Assembly: GCA_024663395.1 (NCBI GenBank) | Contig: JANFAH010000011.1 | Location: 1 to 64,000 of the forward strand | DNA from: Pisolithus tinctorius | Taxonomy: Eukaryota > Basidiomycota > Agaricomycetes > Boletales > Pisolithaceae | Direction: 5' to 3' | Length of the DNA: 64,000 bases | Shown: in pieces, positions 1-12,300 of the stretch | Position numbering within the stretch: the first letter of the stretch is position 1 | Layout: every line of letters starts with the position of its first letter | Notes under the pieces: model-generated | Databases searched by the model: none | The model's input: the letters and a program-made list of their open reading frames with translations, nothing else | What the model was told of the DNA's origin: nothing | Made by a program: the position numbers and the translations under genes

Positions 1-2106
1 GGACTCTGCATGTTGGTGGCATGACAGGAGGTGAGTCATTGATGGCAGGCCCACCTGGATGTGAGCTGACTGGGTTGTCCTTCTCTCTGCCTATTGATGG
101 TGTAACAGCAAGTGAGTGATTTGATGGCACCCCCATGTAGATGTGAGCTGACTAGGCTCCTCTGGACTCTGCATGTTGGTGGCATGGCAGGAGGTGAGTG
201 ATTTGATGGCAGGCCTGTGTGGATGTGAGCTGAGTGGACTCCCTGGACTCTGCATGATGGTGGCATGACAGCAAGTGAGTGATTTGATGGCAGGTGCATG
301 TGGAGGTAAGCTGACTGGGCTCCCTGGGACTCTGCATGTTGGTGGCATGACAGCAAGTGAGTCATTTTAAGGCATGCCCATGTGGATGTGAGCTCACTAG
401 GCTCCCCTGCACTTTGCATGCTGGTGGCATGACAGCATGTGAGTGATTTGATGGCAGGTCCATGTGGATGTGAGCTCAATGGGCTCCCTTGGACTCTGCA
501 TATTGGTGGCATGACAGGAGGTGAGTGATTTGATAGCATGCTCATGTGGATGTGAGCTGACTGCACTCCCTGTGACTCTGCATGTTGGTGGCATGACAGC
601 AAGTGAGTGATTTGATGGCAGGCCCATGAGGATGTGATCTGACTGGGCTCCTTGGGACTCGGGATATTTGTGGCATGACAGGAGGTGAGTGATTTGGTGG
701 CATGTCCATGTGGATGTGAGCTTACCAGGCTCCCCTTGACTCTGCATATTGGTCTCATGACAGTATGTGAGTGATTTGATGGCAGGTTCATGTGGATGTG
801 AGCTGAGCTCTCCTGGACCCTCTGCATGTTGGTGGCATGATAGCAAGTAAGTGATTTCATGGTGTGCCCATGTATGTATGTGTGAGCTGACTGGGCTGCC
901 ATGGACTCTATATTTTGGTGGCATGACAGGAGGTGAGTCATTTGATCACAGGCCCATGTTGAAGTGAGCTGACTGGGCTGTCCTGCACTCTGCCTGTTTG
1001 TGGTGCAACAGCAAGTGAGTGATTTGATGGCAGGCCCATGTGGATGTGAACTGACTGGGCTTCCCTGCATTCTGCATGTTGGTGGCACAACAGCGAGTGA
1101 GTGAATTGATGGCAGGCCCACCTGGATGTGAGCTGACTGGACTCCCCTGGACTCTGCATGTTGGTGACATGACAGCAAGTGAGTGATTTGATTGGAGGCC
1201 CATGTGGATGTGAGCTGACTGGGCTCCCCTGCACTCTGCATGTTGAATGGCATGACAGGAGGTGGGTGATTTGATGGCAGGCCTGTATGGATGTGAGTTG
1301 ACTGGGCTCTCCTGGACTCTGGGTGTTGGTGGACTGATAGGAGGTGAGTGATTTGATGGCAGGCCCATGTAGATGTGAGCTGACTGGGCTCCCTGGGACT
1401 CTGGATGCTGGTGGCATGACAGCGAGTGAGTGATTTCATGGCAGGCACCTGTGGTTGTGAGCTAACTGGGCTCCCCTTGACTCTGCATGTTGGTGGCATG
1501 ACAGCAAGTGAGTGATTTGATGGCATGTCCATGTGGATGTGAGCTGACTGGGTCCCCCTGGACTCTGCATGTTGGTGTTGTGACAGTATGTAAGTGATTT
1601 GATGGCATGCCTATGTGGATGTGAATTGACTGGACTCCCCTGGACTCTACATGTTGGTGGCATGACAGCAAGTGAGTGATTTGATGGCATGCCCATGTAG
1701 ATGTGAGCTGACTGGGCTTCCCTGGCCTTTGCATGTTGGTGGCATCACAGTATGTGAGTGATTTGATGGCAGGCCCATGTGGGTGTGAACTGACTGGGCT
1801 TCCTTGGACTCTGCATGTTGGTGTCATGATAGACTGTGAGTGACTTGATGGCAGGCTCATGTGGATGTGAGCTGACTGGGCTCCCCTGAACCTGCATGTT
1901 GGTGGCATGACAGGAGGTGAGTGATTTGATGGCAGACCCATGTGAATGTGTGCTGACTGGGCTCCCCTGCACTCTGCATGTTGATGGCATGACAGGAGGT
2001 GAGTGATTTGATAGCATGCCCATTTAGATATGAGCTGACTAGGCTCCCCTGGACTCTGCATCTTGCTGGCATGATAGGGAGTGAGTGATTTCATTGTAGC
2101 TTCCAC
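1..2106. repeat. 82 bp satellite array, about 25 diverged copies
   Basis: A tandem array with a period of about 82 bp. The phrase GTGAGCTGACTGGGCT recurs near 61, 143, 225, 305, 388, 470 and onward to about 2030. Each unit also carries GACTCTGCATGTTGGTGGCA and GTGAGTGATTTGATGGCA. Copies differ by scattered substitutions, many of them C/T and G/A, and by 1-2 base indels, so the array is old or has been mutated. CpG dinucleotides are almost absent (a handful in 2.1 kb) while TG and CA are abundant, as expected of long-methylated repeats. It starts at the window edge, so its true length is unknown. It could be a pericentromeric or heterochromatic satellite or an internal minisatellite of a larger element. 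Confidence 0.9.
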
Positions 2107-3480
2107 CCAGATTGCTCACTTTCATTGTCTGCATTTCTGTTATGACAGGTTGTGAGTAGTTTCCTGAGATGCAGTCTCACCAGATTCATCCTGAGTGGGC
2201 TTCCTTCAACAGGATGTAAGTGACTCTCTGGTAGGTGTGCCCTTGCCTGTGTTTGCTTTACTCCCTCATAATCTTTCACCTGCTCATTTGCCAGCATTGC
2301 AATCATTCATTTGTAGTACTGATCACCTGATGTTTTCCTACTTGACTTGCTATGACAGATTGTGGGTAATTCATGTTACTTCTTGGACATTATTTGCTTA
2401 CTCTCTTTCTTCACAACCTATTTTTGCCATGATTATGGTAGCATGTAAGCCACTGTCCAGTGGATTTCTGCTTGTTTCTTACTTTCTTTGGGTTTGATGC
2501 CATGGTCCTGGTTCTCATCTGCCTCTTCCTTGATAGGAGGTGGGTTGTTTTCCATTTGTTGTTGGCATGTTCTACATACCTTAGCTCTGCATTATTTTTG
2601 GTCTATGCTCCATGGATGTCCAAACTTTCAATTTCCAGCTAGTAAGTATTGTTTTTTTTCATCCCCATGTCTTTTGTCTAAGGTATACACATCCCACTGT
2701 AGTTATCACTGGAAGTAGTAAATCAAAATCTCACAAGCCCCATGCTGCTTCAAAATGCCACTTTGTTTGGGAAGTTCCCCACAGCCCAATCACTGGTTGG
2801 ACATGCTGTTGGTATGACATTGTCATGCACTACTTGTGGCATGCTCATCATTCCAGCATGCTTGCTTATTTTTGAGCATGCTTACCTTTTTTTGCAGCAA
2901 GGGACTCATACCTGGGAGAAGGCTTTGGAATTGACTATGAAGAAGTACAAGAAGTCTCATACATGGCCTACCATTTCCAAGGCTGTCAAGGCAGCTTTTC
3001 AGGAACATGGCAAAGATGTGGCAGGTTTATATGAAACAATTCCCAAAATCATTGCAGAAAATAAGATGTGTAAGTTAATATCTCCATAATCTGCATGTGA
3101 ATTGATTTGAAAAATGATCTAGCAATCTAGAAAGCTGCCAAGCAGGAGATCCATATAGACAGGTGTTTGGAAATGTGTGGCCAATATATCATGGATGTCT
3201 CAAAGTTCAGTTGAAATATGTTTTTGATGACTGTATCTCCCTTCCCACTTTCCTCAAAACTTGAAATGTCAGACAATCATGTACCCAATAGCATGGGACA
3301 TCATGAAGTCCTCCAAACCAATCATATTCAAAGTTTGTATAGCATGCAAATGGTACAGATCTGTATGATTGCTTGGCTCCTCTTCTTGATTCTCAGGGGT
3401 ATGTGCCCATTTCTGAAATCTGCCCATGTGGATCCTACCCCCATTAAGCTTGCAGTGATGCTGAAGTGCTGAGAAATTCA
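2107..3480. other. CpG-free AT-rich relic DNA next to the satellite
   Basis: No gene recognised. The first ~400 bp keep fragments of the satellite phrase (for example GACAGGTTGTGAGT near 2145 and GACAGATTGTGGGT near 2355), so the array fades out rather than stops. Beyond that there are T-rich runs and short open stretches on the plus strand, such as 2742-3089 with a Lys-rich segment, but no domain I can name. CpG is essentially absent up to about 3490 and then returns abruptly. This looks like a mutated transposon or heterochromatin relic; a silenced gene remnant cannot be excluded. Confidence 0.5.
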
Positions 3481-3787
3481 ACCAGCAGCCCCTACGGATG
3501 AAAACAAAAAGATATCACTTGGAGTTACTGTCTAGAACTGCCACTGGGCCACATTTTGGACAGTTCACATCTAACAGCCTCACAGGTTGTAGGGCAGGTA
3601 TTCTCATACCATCAGGCCATATACAAGAGTGATCATCAGCTTTCATGTCTTCGCGTTGCCATGGAGTAAAAACAACATAAATACATCCATCGAACAAAGC
3701 AAACGAATAATGAACAGGATACAAGACGCAGCCTTAAACGAGACAATCTAAGAGCATACGGGGCCATAACTCTCCTAGGAAGATGTG

Positions 3788-6585
3788 CTATCGCTTCGCA
3801 GCCCTCAACTGTGCCCGCAAGTTTGCGTTGGCGGTTTGCATGGAGTTGAGTTCATCCAGCAACGCAATACGCTGAGTTTGCTCGGATGTCTGCATGGCGT
3901 GGACTTCCTCCTCAGCTTTGCGTAACTTTTCCCTGCACTCCGAGAGCTGACTCTCCAATTGCTTGCGAACCGCCTCCGGTGCTGCAGCAGCCTCCTGCGC
4001 GAGTGCCAGCGTCTTGGCGCTGAGAACATTGTTTGCTTCTGTAAGCTGTCTGCAGGTCTCGGCTTGATCAGCAGCGTGCGTCTCGATCTGCCTTTTGTCA
4101 GCCACTGCACGATCTACAGAAGCTCGAAGTTCTTCAATCTCTTCCATTCTGTGTATAAAAATGAATGTTCAGCCACCCAAAAATTTGCAAAAATGGCAAC
4201 GCACAATGCTGACTGGCTCGCCATTAAGGCGTGATTCTGGTTCTCCAGCACAGTGAGATGTTTTTGGTACGTCTCGAGCGCCACGTTACTGTCCTGGGCA
4301 AGTTTCTGCGCTCGTTCAGCATTCTTCTTGAGCATATCGTGAGCCTGTGCAAACCGGATCAATCTCTCGATCAACGCTCGGTCGTCGATGATAAGTGCTT
4401 GCACACGCGCTACGAACGCCTCGATGGAGAAGGGACCCCCAACAGCAGACTGTTGTGATTTGGCGTCATAAAGAGCTTTCAAAGAGCGCACGTCCATATC
4501 GGACAGAGACGGAAGACCAGATTTGGATTGACCACCAGGACTGGACGCAGAAGAGATAACGCGGAGATGCCGCCGTGTGCTAAGAGTAGGAGCACGGAGT
4601 TCAGGAGCCGGAAGTACAGCCCAAGCGGGCTGAAGAAGTGCCACGACATCGGCTATCTCGCCCTTGTACTCGATAGGAGGACCATGATGGACAGTTGGTG
4701 CACTTAATGCCTAATAGGAGTTAGCGGTACTGGAAGTACCAGAGGGAAGAGTAGTTGACCTTGATACGCAAGTCTAACTCGACGTTCTCTTGCTTTGCCT
4801 CGTCCCGCTCTCGCCGTATTACTTCCAGCTCGGCAGCCATTGTTTGATGCTCCTCGTATTTGGACTGTAGTTCGGACTCCAGGCGCTCGCGCAGAGACTC
4901 CCACTCACCACATGCCTTGTGATGACCTTCCAGCACTTCGGACAAGCTGCTGAGGTGAGAATTGAGAGACAAGAGCGCACCCTGCAACGAGCGATCGTCC
5001 TGAGAATGCTGAAGGTCATACTGCCGCATCAGTGCATGCAACATATCCACTGCCTCCTCCAGTTCTGCCCGAGCTTCGGTGGACGTTCGCAGCGACTCCA
5101 GCTCTTCTTGCAGTGCTCCTACTTTAGCCAGACGCTCTTCCTCCATCGCATGTTTCTCTGCCTCCCACTGATCCCTCATCTCTGCCAATTGCCTCTCCAA
5201 CGCAGACATCTCTTCCTCCTTCTGTTGTATTTTGGCATCAGCCTTCCGTTGTGCATCGGCTAGCAATCCTTCTGTTTCCATCGCTCGTTCACCTTCTGCT
5301 TCCAGCCCATCCAAGCGTCGTTGCAACTCCTCGACCTCTCTTTCCCGAACGGCTAGCTTCGCTCTATCCTCTTCCCACACTAACCGTTCTTTTGAGAGCT
5401 CGTCATTTTTGTTCTGCAATTCCATTCCCATAACCAATTCAAGTTGCTCCTTTTCGAGACGTAATTGTTGCAGCTCACGTGCCATTTCCGCTTGTTGCTT
5501 GTTGGCAGCATTCAACGACTCGGTAGCTGCTCGTAATTTAACCTCCAGTTCGGCAACGTCTGAGGCAGAGGGAGGCAGTCTCGGGAACTGGGCATCCGCA
5601 TGCCCGGCGAAAAGGTGGGTGGCATCAAAACGTGCCGTCGAGGAAGTAACAAGAGAAATCTTTGTTGAACTACCGCTCGGTGTCTCGGTGCCCAAAGCAT
5701 TGCAGTCGTACCCGTTAGCGAGGGGATTAGCCGCCCTCTCCATTTTCTGCACCGAATATCCAAGTACTCCAGCACAGTGCTCAAGCAACTTCTGGCGCAC
5801 TTCACCCGTACGTTCTAAGACGTACCAGTATTCCTTCTGGGTAGCCGTTACCTTGCGTTCGGCGGCTTCGAGTTGTTCTTCCATCTGTTTTGAAGATCTC
5901 GCATGTACTGCATTGATGCGAGACAGCGAAAGAGCGGCATCGCGCATCTTGGCGTCAAGATTAAGTTTCTTTTCCGTAGCAGCGAGGCGAATCTTGAGAA
6001 CTTGGTACTCCTTGAAGGACCTTTTTAAGACCGTGTAAGTTTAGGGCACAATGACTGATATCGAACCTCTTTCAACTCCTCAACTTCTTCTGCACCGAGT
6101 ATTTCACAATCACGACTGTCCACGATAGCTTCGCTCGTCAACAAGCTCATAAGTAATTCGTCGCGAATGTTGACATGCTCAAAGGCCAGCAGTGAATCCG
6201 GAGGGGCTGCATAGGGATATGAGGGACCTGCAGGGTGGTTTCCTCCAGAAGATTTTCGAGGCGGGGAGGACAGCGCGTGAGATTCTGTACTTCTTGTATG
6301 TGAATGTGCGGATGATAGTGGCGATGCTGGGGTACTGTTTCCAACTGTCGCAGAGATGATGGGTGCTTGCTTCGTCTTGCGAATAGTCAGACCGGGTGTG
6401 GTGGTGTGTGGCTCGTCTTCCGCTGGAGAGGCCGATCGCGAGACCTGGGGTGACCACAATGATTTCGATGCCGCAGCTGGCGGGGTGGGTGCTGGAGTTG
6501 TCTCTGTCGTTGCATGATGCGGTTGCGGTTGTGGTGTGGCGGGTGACGTCCGGCCCCCACCCCATAGTCTGCGGACGCCGTTCAT
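3788..6585 (-). CDS. Uds1-domain coiled-coil protein (up-regulated during septation family)
   Basis: Four exons (6585-6067, 6010-4761/4760, 4710-4205, 4148-3788) give an 878-residue protein with all phases consistent. Residues 1-140 are Pro/Ser/Thr-rich and disordered. From about residue 144 the sequence LLTSEAIVDSRDCEIL, then EEVEELKEEYQVLKIRL and KMRDAALSL, matches the Uds1 domain (PF15456). Spanning exons 1 and 2, this domain is what fixed the first splice junction. The rest, to the C-terminus, is Glu/Lys/Arg/Gln-rich coiled coil. The family's founding member in fission yeast rises in expression at septation; the molecular role in basidiomycetes is not established, so a link to septum or cytoskeleton organisation is inference. 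The start ATG at 6585 is the first in frame. The gene diverges from MDM34 across 333 bp and ends about 300 bp from the CpG-free repeat block. Confidence 0.88.
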
Positions 6586-6918
6586 GACAATTAGCTCACT
6601 AGTGAGACAGTGTCAGACCGCCACTTGTTGAGTGTTGTCCACTGTAAGGGGAGCCAGCAAGCCACTGCGACTGAGATGTCACTAAAAGTCTAAACTGCCC
6701 GCAACTTCTGCCTTTGTCCCCGGAGGAAATCCCAAAAACGACGGGCTAACGGCGGCCGACCTGTGAGACTGGAGACTCCGTACACAGCCGACACCACTTA
6801 CGTGCCCGACCGGCATGCACAACGTACTTCACAGCTCGTTCTGAAACCTCGTGGGCACTTTTCATTTGGATGACAGTACGAGCGCTGCCGAATTCAAGCC
6901 ACTAATAGCTACCCAGCG
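6586..6918. promoter_or_regulatory. Shared upstream region of the Uds1 gene and MDM34
   Basis: A 333 bp gap between two divergent start codons. It must hold both 5' untranslated regions and both promoters. No clear TATA box or other motif is evident that I would name. Confidence 0.4.
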
Positions 6919-9095
6919 ATGTCGTTCACCTTTGAGTGGCCTCGCTTCTCCGAGCAATTCCACACCCATGCTATCCAGATGCTCAACAATGCCCTTAACA
7001 AAGGAAACAAGCCGCCAGTCATTGCGGACAAGATTGAAGTCGTGGAACTGGAGATGGGCACTCAGGTACGTTCGTTTTGTCGTGCGCATGACGAAATCCT
7101 ACTCAGACACTCTTGAAGCCTCCTGAACTAGAGATTCGGGATATTGGCGAGCTCACCGTGGAACAGTTTCGCGGCATATTCAGATTGACATATAACGGCG
7201 ATGCTCATATTGTGCTGAAAACCAAGGTTCAGGTTAGCAGATGGCACAGTTTACACCACCTTCGTGGCCTCACGGATATTTTTCACCTAGGCTAATCCCC
7301 TGAACCATAAACAACCCGACATCCACCTTATGACTGGTTCTAGGGGCATGCTGGCTGCGAAAGAGCCTCTGGTCGTACCCATGCTCCTCCGCTTATCCCA
7401 CTTCAGACTTAACTCCTACGTAGTCCTTGTCGTTTCAAAACAGAAAGGCATCACGCTCGTCTTCAAGACAGACCCTCTCCAGAATGTAGACATCAACAGC
7501 ACCTTTGATTCCATCGCTGTCATTCAGAAGTTCATCCAGCGTGAGATCGAAGGTCAATTGCGCCAGATGTTCAGAGAGGACCTACCAGGCATCATACATC
7601 GTCTGAGCCAGCAGTGGATAAAGGCGAAAGTGGAAGCACCCTACTTGGACAAACGACCTCCTCCGGTGATTCGGCGGCCGTTCGATACTGCGTCTGCGCC
7701 GGATCTGTCTTATCTATCTCCTGGGTTTGCAGCCGCAGGTATTCACCCTTCCTTTCGCCGTCCACCATCACTTGTGGGTGGCCGTGCGCGCTCTATTTCT
7801 GGCGTCTCTGTTACAAATTTACCGCAGAGGACGGGGTCCAGTCTCAGGTCTACTCCGCCAGCTCCAGTGAGCGCCCCCTCTACCGAGGCCAGTGGCTCTC
7901 TACCTGACATAGAGAACTTCGATCCTACATATGGCCTTCGTCCCGAGGGTCTCCCCACAAAGAGCGTGTTCACTAGTTTCGGACAGTTGTTTAGGCAGGA
8001 CAAGGGCCTCGCGGATCTCACGGAGGAACCGTCAGAGGGTGACGAACAAGGAGAACACGAGTCATTCGATGCCTTGGACTGGACGATACGATTCCTGATT
8101 ACTCCCCACCTCCGAGCGTTTCTGAAGAATTGGAACCAGTGACCGAGTATGAAACAATACCTGCAGTCGGAGGCGGAACTATCACGCGCCCTAGAGTATA
8201 CCACTCCCAGTCGATGATACAAACCTCCCTCCGAAGTCCCTAACGCTGCGTCTGAGGCCGAGAACGCGCCACCCTTTGCGAACCTTCTCCAGCGGGCTGG
8301 ACTCCTCAAAGCTAAATTCGACGTTGCCACACCCAGCTTCCCGAATGAGACATTCCCATCATCATGCCTCGAGTTATCACTCCTTTGAAGAAGGCCTGTA
8401 CGGTTATGGAGAGCGATATCGTCCGCTCTCCGCCCCTCCTCTTGATTTCGCACGACCCCCGTACTTAAAACACTCGCCGGGTAAAAGCGATACGCACATG
8501 TCGCGGTCCAGCAGCGAGCTTTCACATTCTGTAGACACACCATCCTCTCCCGAAGTTCCCCCGCCCTCCCACTACCTCGATGCCAAGTCTCATCGTCGTC
8601 TCTCTGTATCATCGTCATACGGTTTCGACGCTTTCCATTCCGGCTCTCCACCAAAGTATCACACCCTTTCGGAGCTGATCCCAAAATAGTCCTTCGCCCC
8701 ACTCTCAATAACACTGTCCACCAACTCTCCACTCTCAGCCATTCGAACCATACCTTATCGCCGTACACGCGTTCTTTGGCACACTTCACGGTACGCAGCG
8801 TCCCGCCACGAACTGTCAACGCTTCCGGAGTAAAATTACCTCCTGAACGTCGACCCACTAAAGCCAGACGTAAGCGGACGTACCGTATCGGTGGACTGAA
8901 GGCAGGCGCAGAACCCGAGCCCCCACCGCCCACCTCACCACCATCGCCTGCTCCGCCTTCCGAATTCGATCAGCTGATGTGGACCAATACTTCCGCTTTC
9001 GTGATGATTTTACCCCTATGCCTCAGGAATCCAAAACACCTTCTCTTCGTGATCATCATCAGCATCGCGACCTACGTCGACGACGGCCGCATTAG
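6919..9095 (+). CDS. MDM34: Mdm34, ERMES complex outer-membrane subunit; C-terminal frame broken
   Basis: Exons 6919-7065, 7107-7232 and 7291 onward. The N-terminus MSFTFEWPRFSEQF and the following SMP-type region (IGELTVEQFRGIFRLTYNGDAHI, VKTKVQANPL-like, DINSTFDSIAVIQKFIQ) are those of Mdm34, which with Mmm1, Mdm10 and Mdm12 tethers ER to mitochondria and moves phospholipids. The first ~265 residues are fully open. After about 8080 the conserved tail is still readable but jumps frame: EYETIPAVGGGTITRPRVYH (near 8140-8200) is in another frame; a Ser/His-rich stretch follows at 8360-8650; HPFGADPKIVLRPTLNNTVH (8665-8730) and KRTYRIGG (8876-8900) in a third; DQYFRFRDDF and the stop at 9095 in a fourth. 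The shifts sit at short homopolymers (TGGACGAT where TGGGACGAT would keep frame). Either assembly errors or real decay of a tail; the lipid-transfer domain is intact. Confidence 0.9.
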
Positions 9096-9371
9096 TTTCC
9101 ATATCAGTTGGTTTTCTTCTTGTTCTTACATATGGCACTTTCGACATCCATCGCCGTTCAAATATATCACATCAGTATTTGTAATATTACCTTCGATAGA
9201 GAAGTAGATTATCAAGTGTTATTCTCATATGCATACGTAGTTCGGACGAGCTCGTCCATTGCTGAGTGCTGGGTAGCCGCAAGCATCCTAGTGCAAATTA
9301 CATGCCAGAGAGAAAGGGAGCCAACTTATATCTACAATTCTTGGACACATCAACGTTGTTCGTTTACATGG

Positions 9372-12300
9372 CTACACTTCAACAAGATATTCGTACGGTT
9401 TAAATTGCGTCGCCTCCGTTCTCTTACACATGTCTACTGAGCAAGGTTGAAAAGGAGGGCCGAGTAGGAACGTTTCAACTGGGTGACCAATGACACTAGG
9501 CTCGATGATTGGCGACGACGTGCCAAGCTCGAACTCCTGATATACGGTGAGAAGGAATATTAAGAAAATGAGGCAGTTTGGGTGAAATTTGGTGACGCTC
9601 ACATCGACATGCATACTGGGCAGTCGGCTCGTATTTTGCCTCGCCAACGGAGTCTGGCGGAGTTCCCTAAAATCATTCTTTGTGTACATCTTCGTCAACC
9701 CAGAGATGGCAGGTGAGCGAAGAAGCGCAGTAGGGGGTGAGAGTGCAACGAGACCCAGATATCCCGAGCCGGCAACTTGCGTTTCGGTGTCGACGGTACG
9801 GGAGCAGAGGGTGCTAGAAGGGTCTCTAGATCACGGATGCTTATGCAGGCAGTCTGCGGGATTATCCTGGTAGGCGAGAACGGGTCTGGAAGGGGCGTTA
9901 ACTTTCCTCTGACCGTCTTCAAAATGTCTATGTCGGGTTCCTTCTTTCCCCAAATGCGTTACATAGTTTGTCCCACTTATCCCGTGACAAGCCCGGGAGG
10001 TCAGAAGGACCTGGGAGCCTCTCACAAAGCCAAGACAGCGTCGAAAGGATGACCTGGAGATCGGAAGGTTGGAGATCATCCATTCTTTCAACTACAGCAG
10101 ACAAGCAATGGCCGAATTCCCACAGAAGTCGGTCAAGGGCTAGATCCGCGTCGTCGATCGCGGAAAGTACTGCTTGCGCGCGCTCAAACGCTTTCTACCA
10201 CCTCAGTGTGGATCTGTGGCACTGAAACACCGCGGAGGAATGTAAGGGCAACAGCCAATTGCACGGAAGCATCGGTAAACACAGGATTTGTGGACAGCAG
10301 GCGTGCAAGACATAACAGGGACTCGGAGTATACGTGAGCACTTAACAGGGCTGTCATAGTGTCGGCTATTGCCTGACCGGCACGAGGGATCACCGAAAGC
10401 GTAGTTACGCCCAGGGTTGCATGACCGGAGGACGGACTCATGAGCCGTTCTATTGTTTGAATATGCCGGTCCACAGCTTGCTGGGCCATCAAGCGTACGT
10501 GCTCTGTCTGGCCTTCCATGATAAACCTGGAAAGATCGGACATGTGTTTCAGTTCTTGAGAAATGAACCACTGTCCAAAATCCAGAATCCCATTGTCCAG
10601 TGTGATTAGCAGAGACACGAGTTTGCATTTGCGGTCGACATCCAGCGCACACAACAGTCTCTCAAGGTCACCAAGAATAACGGGAAGAGTGGACAGTACC
10701 ACTTCGAGGTTGATTCCACAGGGTCCGAAGGAGTAGGTAGCAAGCAAGTGAAGAGTTCACAAATCTGCCGAACTTGCTGGTGCGGGTCACCATCAAAGGT
10801 CTGGCTTTTTTGGAGTAATGTGCGCAAGACAACTGCAGACCTCGTTTTGGGCAAGTCCAATCGTGGAAGATGCGGAGAGAACGCCTAAGACATGTGAACA
10901 GGCCTGTTTGGCACGTCTCCCGGCCACATGGACCGATGGTGAGTAGGAAAGGTCGCGTAAGACCATGTCCGAAGATGTGAAAACAAGATAAGCTGCATTC
11001 ACAAGGCGACGGATCGTGCGAATGGTAGTAACAGCGAACGGTTCGAGGTATGCAAGCAACCGTAGAATCTGTTCAGAAAGTAGCAAGTATTGCTCCAAAA
11101 GTCCTTTCTCCACTGGTGGTGGCACGCTCAAGGCGAGTTGGTTCTTGAGCTCTTGACCAACCTCGAAGGCCAGATCGACAGAGCGGAAGAACAACCCATA
11201 CACATTCTCCTTCCATCCCGTTTGCAGCACTTCCAAGTCACCAGCGCTTTCTTCATCGACATGGTGCTGAATGATTCCGACGGCAACCCGAAGCACCCCG
11301 CACACGATCCATGTTCAGCGGGCCCGAGTTGGATCTAGCTAGCTCTTCGATAGCACTCGAAGGGCCGTCCTCCGCAACTGCAGCGGCATTTTCCAGGGAT
11401 TGTCTCTCTTCTTCGCTGATGTAGGTCAGCGTGAAGGGTTGCCACGAACGTATGCACTTGACAAAATGAGGACTGAGGTAACACCGTGGCTCGTTTACCA
11501 GGTTCAACATGATGTTCTCCGCATGGATGCCTGACATATCTGGAGGATCATTGTCCATTGTCATGCATTCCAGACGGAAACGTCATTTGGCGCAGAAGAA
11601 GGAGATGGTTGACAATCTATGCAAGTCTTAGCCTGGGCAAGGGAAGAGGAGAAACAAGATTACGTACCTCACGATATCCCGGAACGTCCTGCCACAGTCG
11701 AAGGACACCCAGTGTCCGCTCTCGGCAACTGACATTTGGAAGGCTATCAGACCACGCATAGACAGCCAACACGCATGCAACGCCGATGAAAGCCTTGACA
11801 AATCCTATATAATCAGCATGCGAAACATTCGCCAACTCCGAGTCCCACAGGCTCCCGGGAACAGTGCAATCGAATGTTGGGCCACCCTGAAGAGTAGCAA
11901 AGAGATCCTCGTGTGTTGTCATGCAGCTGAGCCAAATGCCAAACGACTTCTCTTCTGAACCAATGTCCTTCAGGAACCGGGCAGCAGCGACGAAATTTCC
12001 ACTGGGGTTAGACAGTGTGTCTTCGAACAGCTGCCAGTCTCGCAAGCGATTTGACAGTCTTCGGATGCCTTTCTTCACCTCTGGCTCCGTCGCTGGCATT
12101 GAATACACCGAATCCAATGCGCTTCGGAACCAATCATCATCCAAAAGTTTTGCAATATCAGGGTTTGTCGATGCGTCTAGCAAGGTAAACACCGTATCTT
12201 CGTCTATACTGGATGTATCAAACACTCGCTCCAGGTCAATGGTTTGCTATAGCCAGAGTCAAAACTAGAAATACGTCAATACTTCTCAAGCTTACCACCA

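Noticed and set aside
36..1532. 498-codon minus-strand ORF and its overlapping neighbours in the first 2 kb
   Set aside because: They lie inside the satellite, are open in several frames at once because the 82 bp period is not a multiple of three, and have no domain or splice structure. Not annotated as genes.
1..3490. Contamination by vertebrate DNA to explain lack of CpG
   Set aside because: CpG is lower than typical vertebrate DNA, no vertebrate repeat is recognisable, and the sequence runs without a visible break into the fungal gene. Mutated methylated fungal repeat is the simpler view, though a misjoin is not excluded.
3515..3724. Small minus-strand ORF with VNCPKCGPVAVLDSNSK
   Set aside because: A single CxxC pair in a 69-codon ORF without splice partners or start context; too weak to call.
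7743..8933. 396-codon minus-strand ORF opposite MDM34
   Set aside because: It is the antisense shadow of MDM34 exon 3 and tail, whose plus-strand words (VGGGTITRPRVYH, KRTYRIGG) are clearly conserved.
8040..8970. Explaining the MDM34 frame changes by small introns
   Set aside because: No GT-AG pair of usable length fits between the conserved segments; the gaps are a few bases, so indels are the simpler reading.
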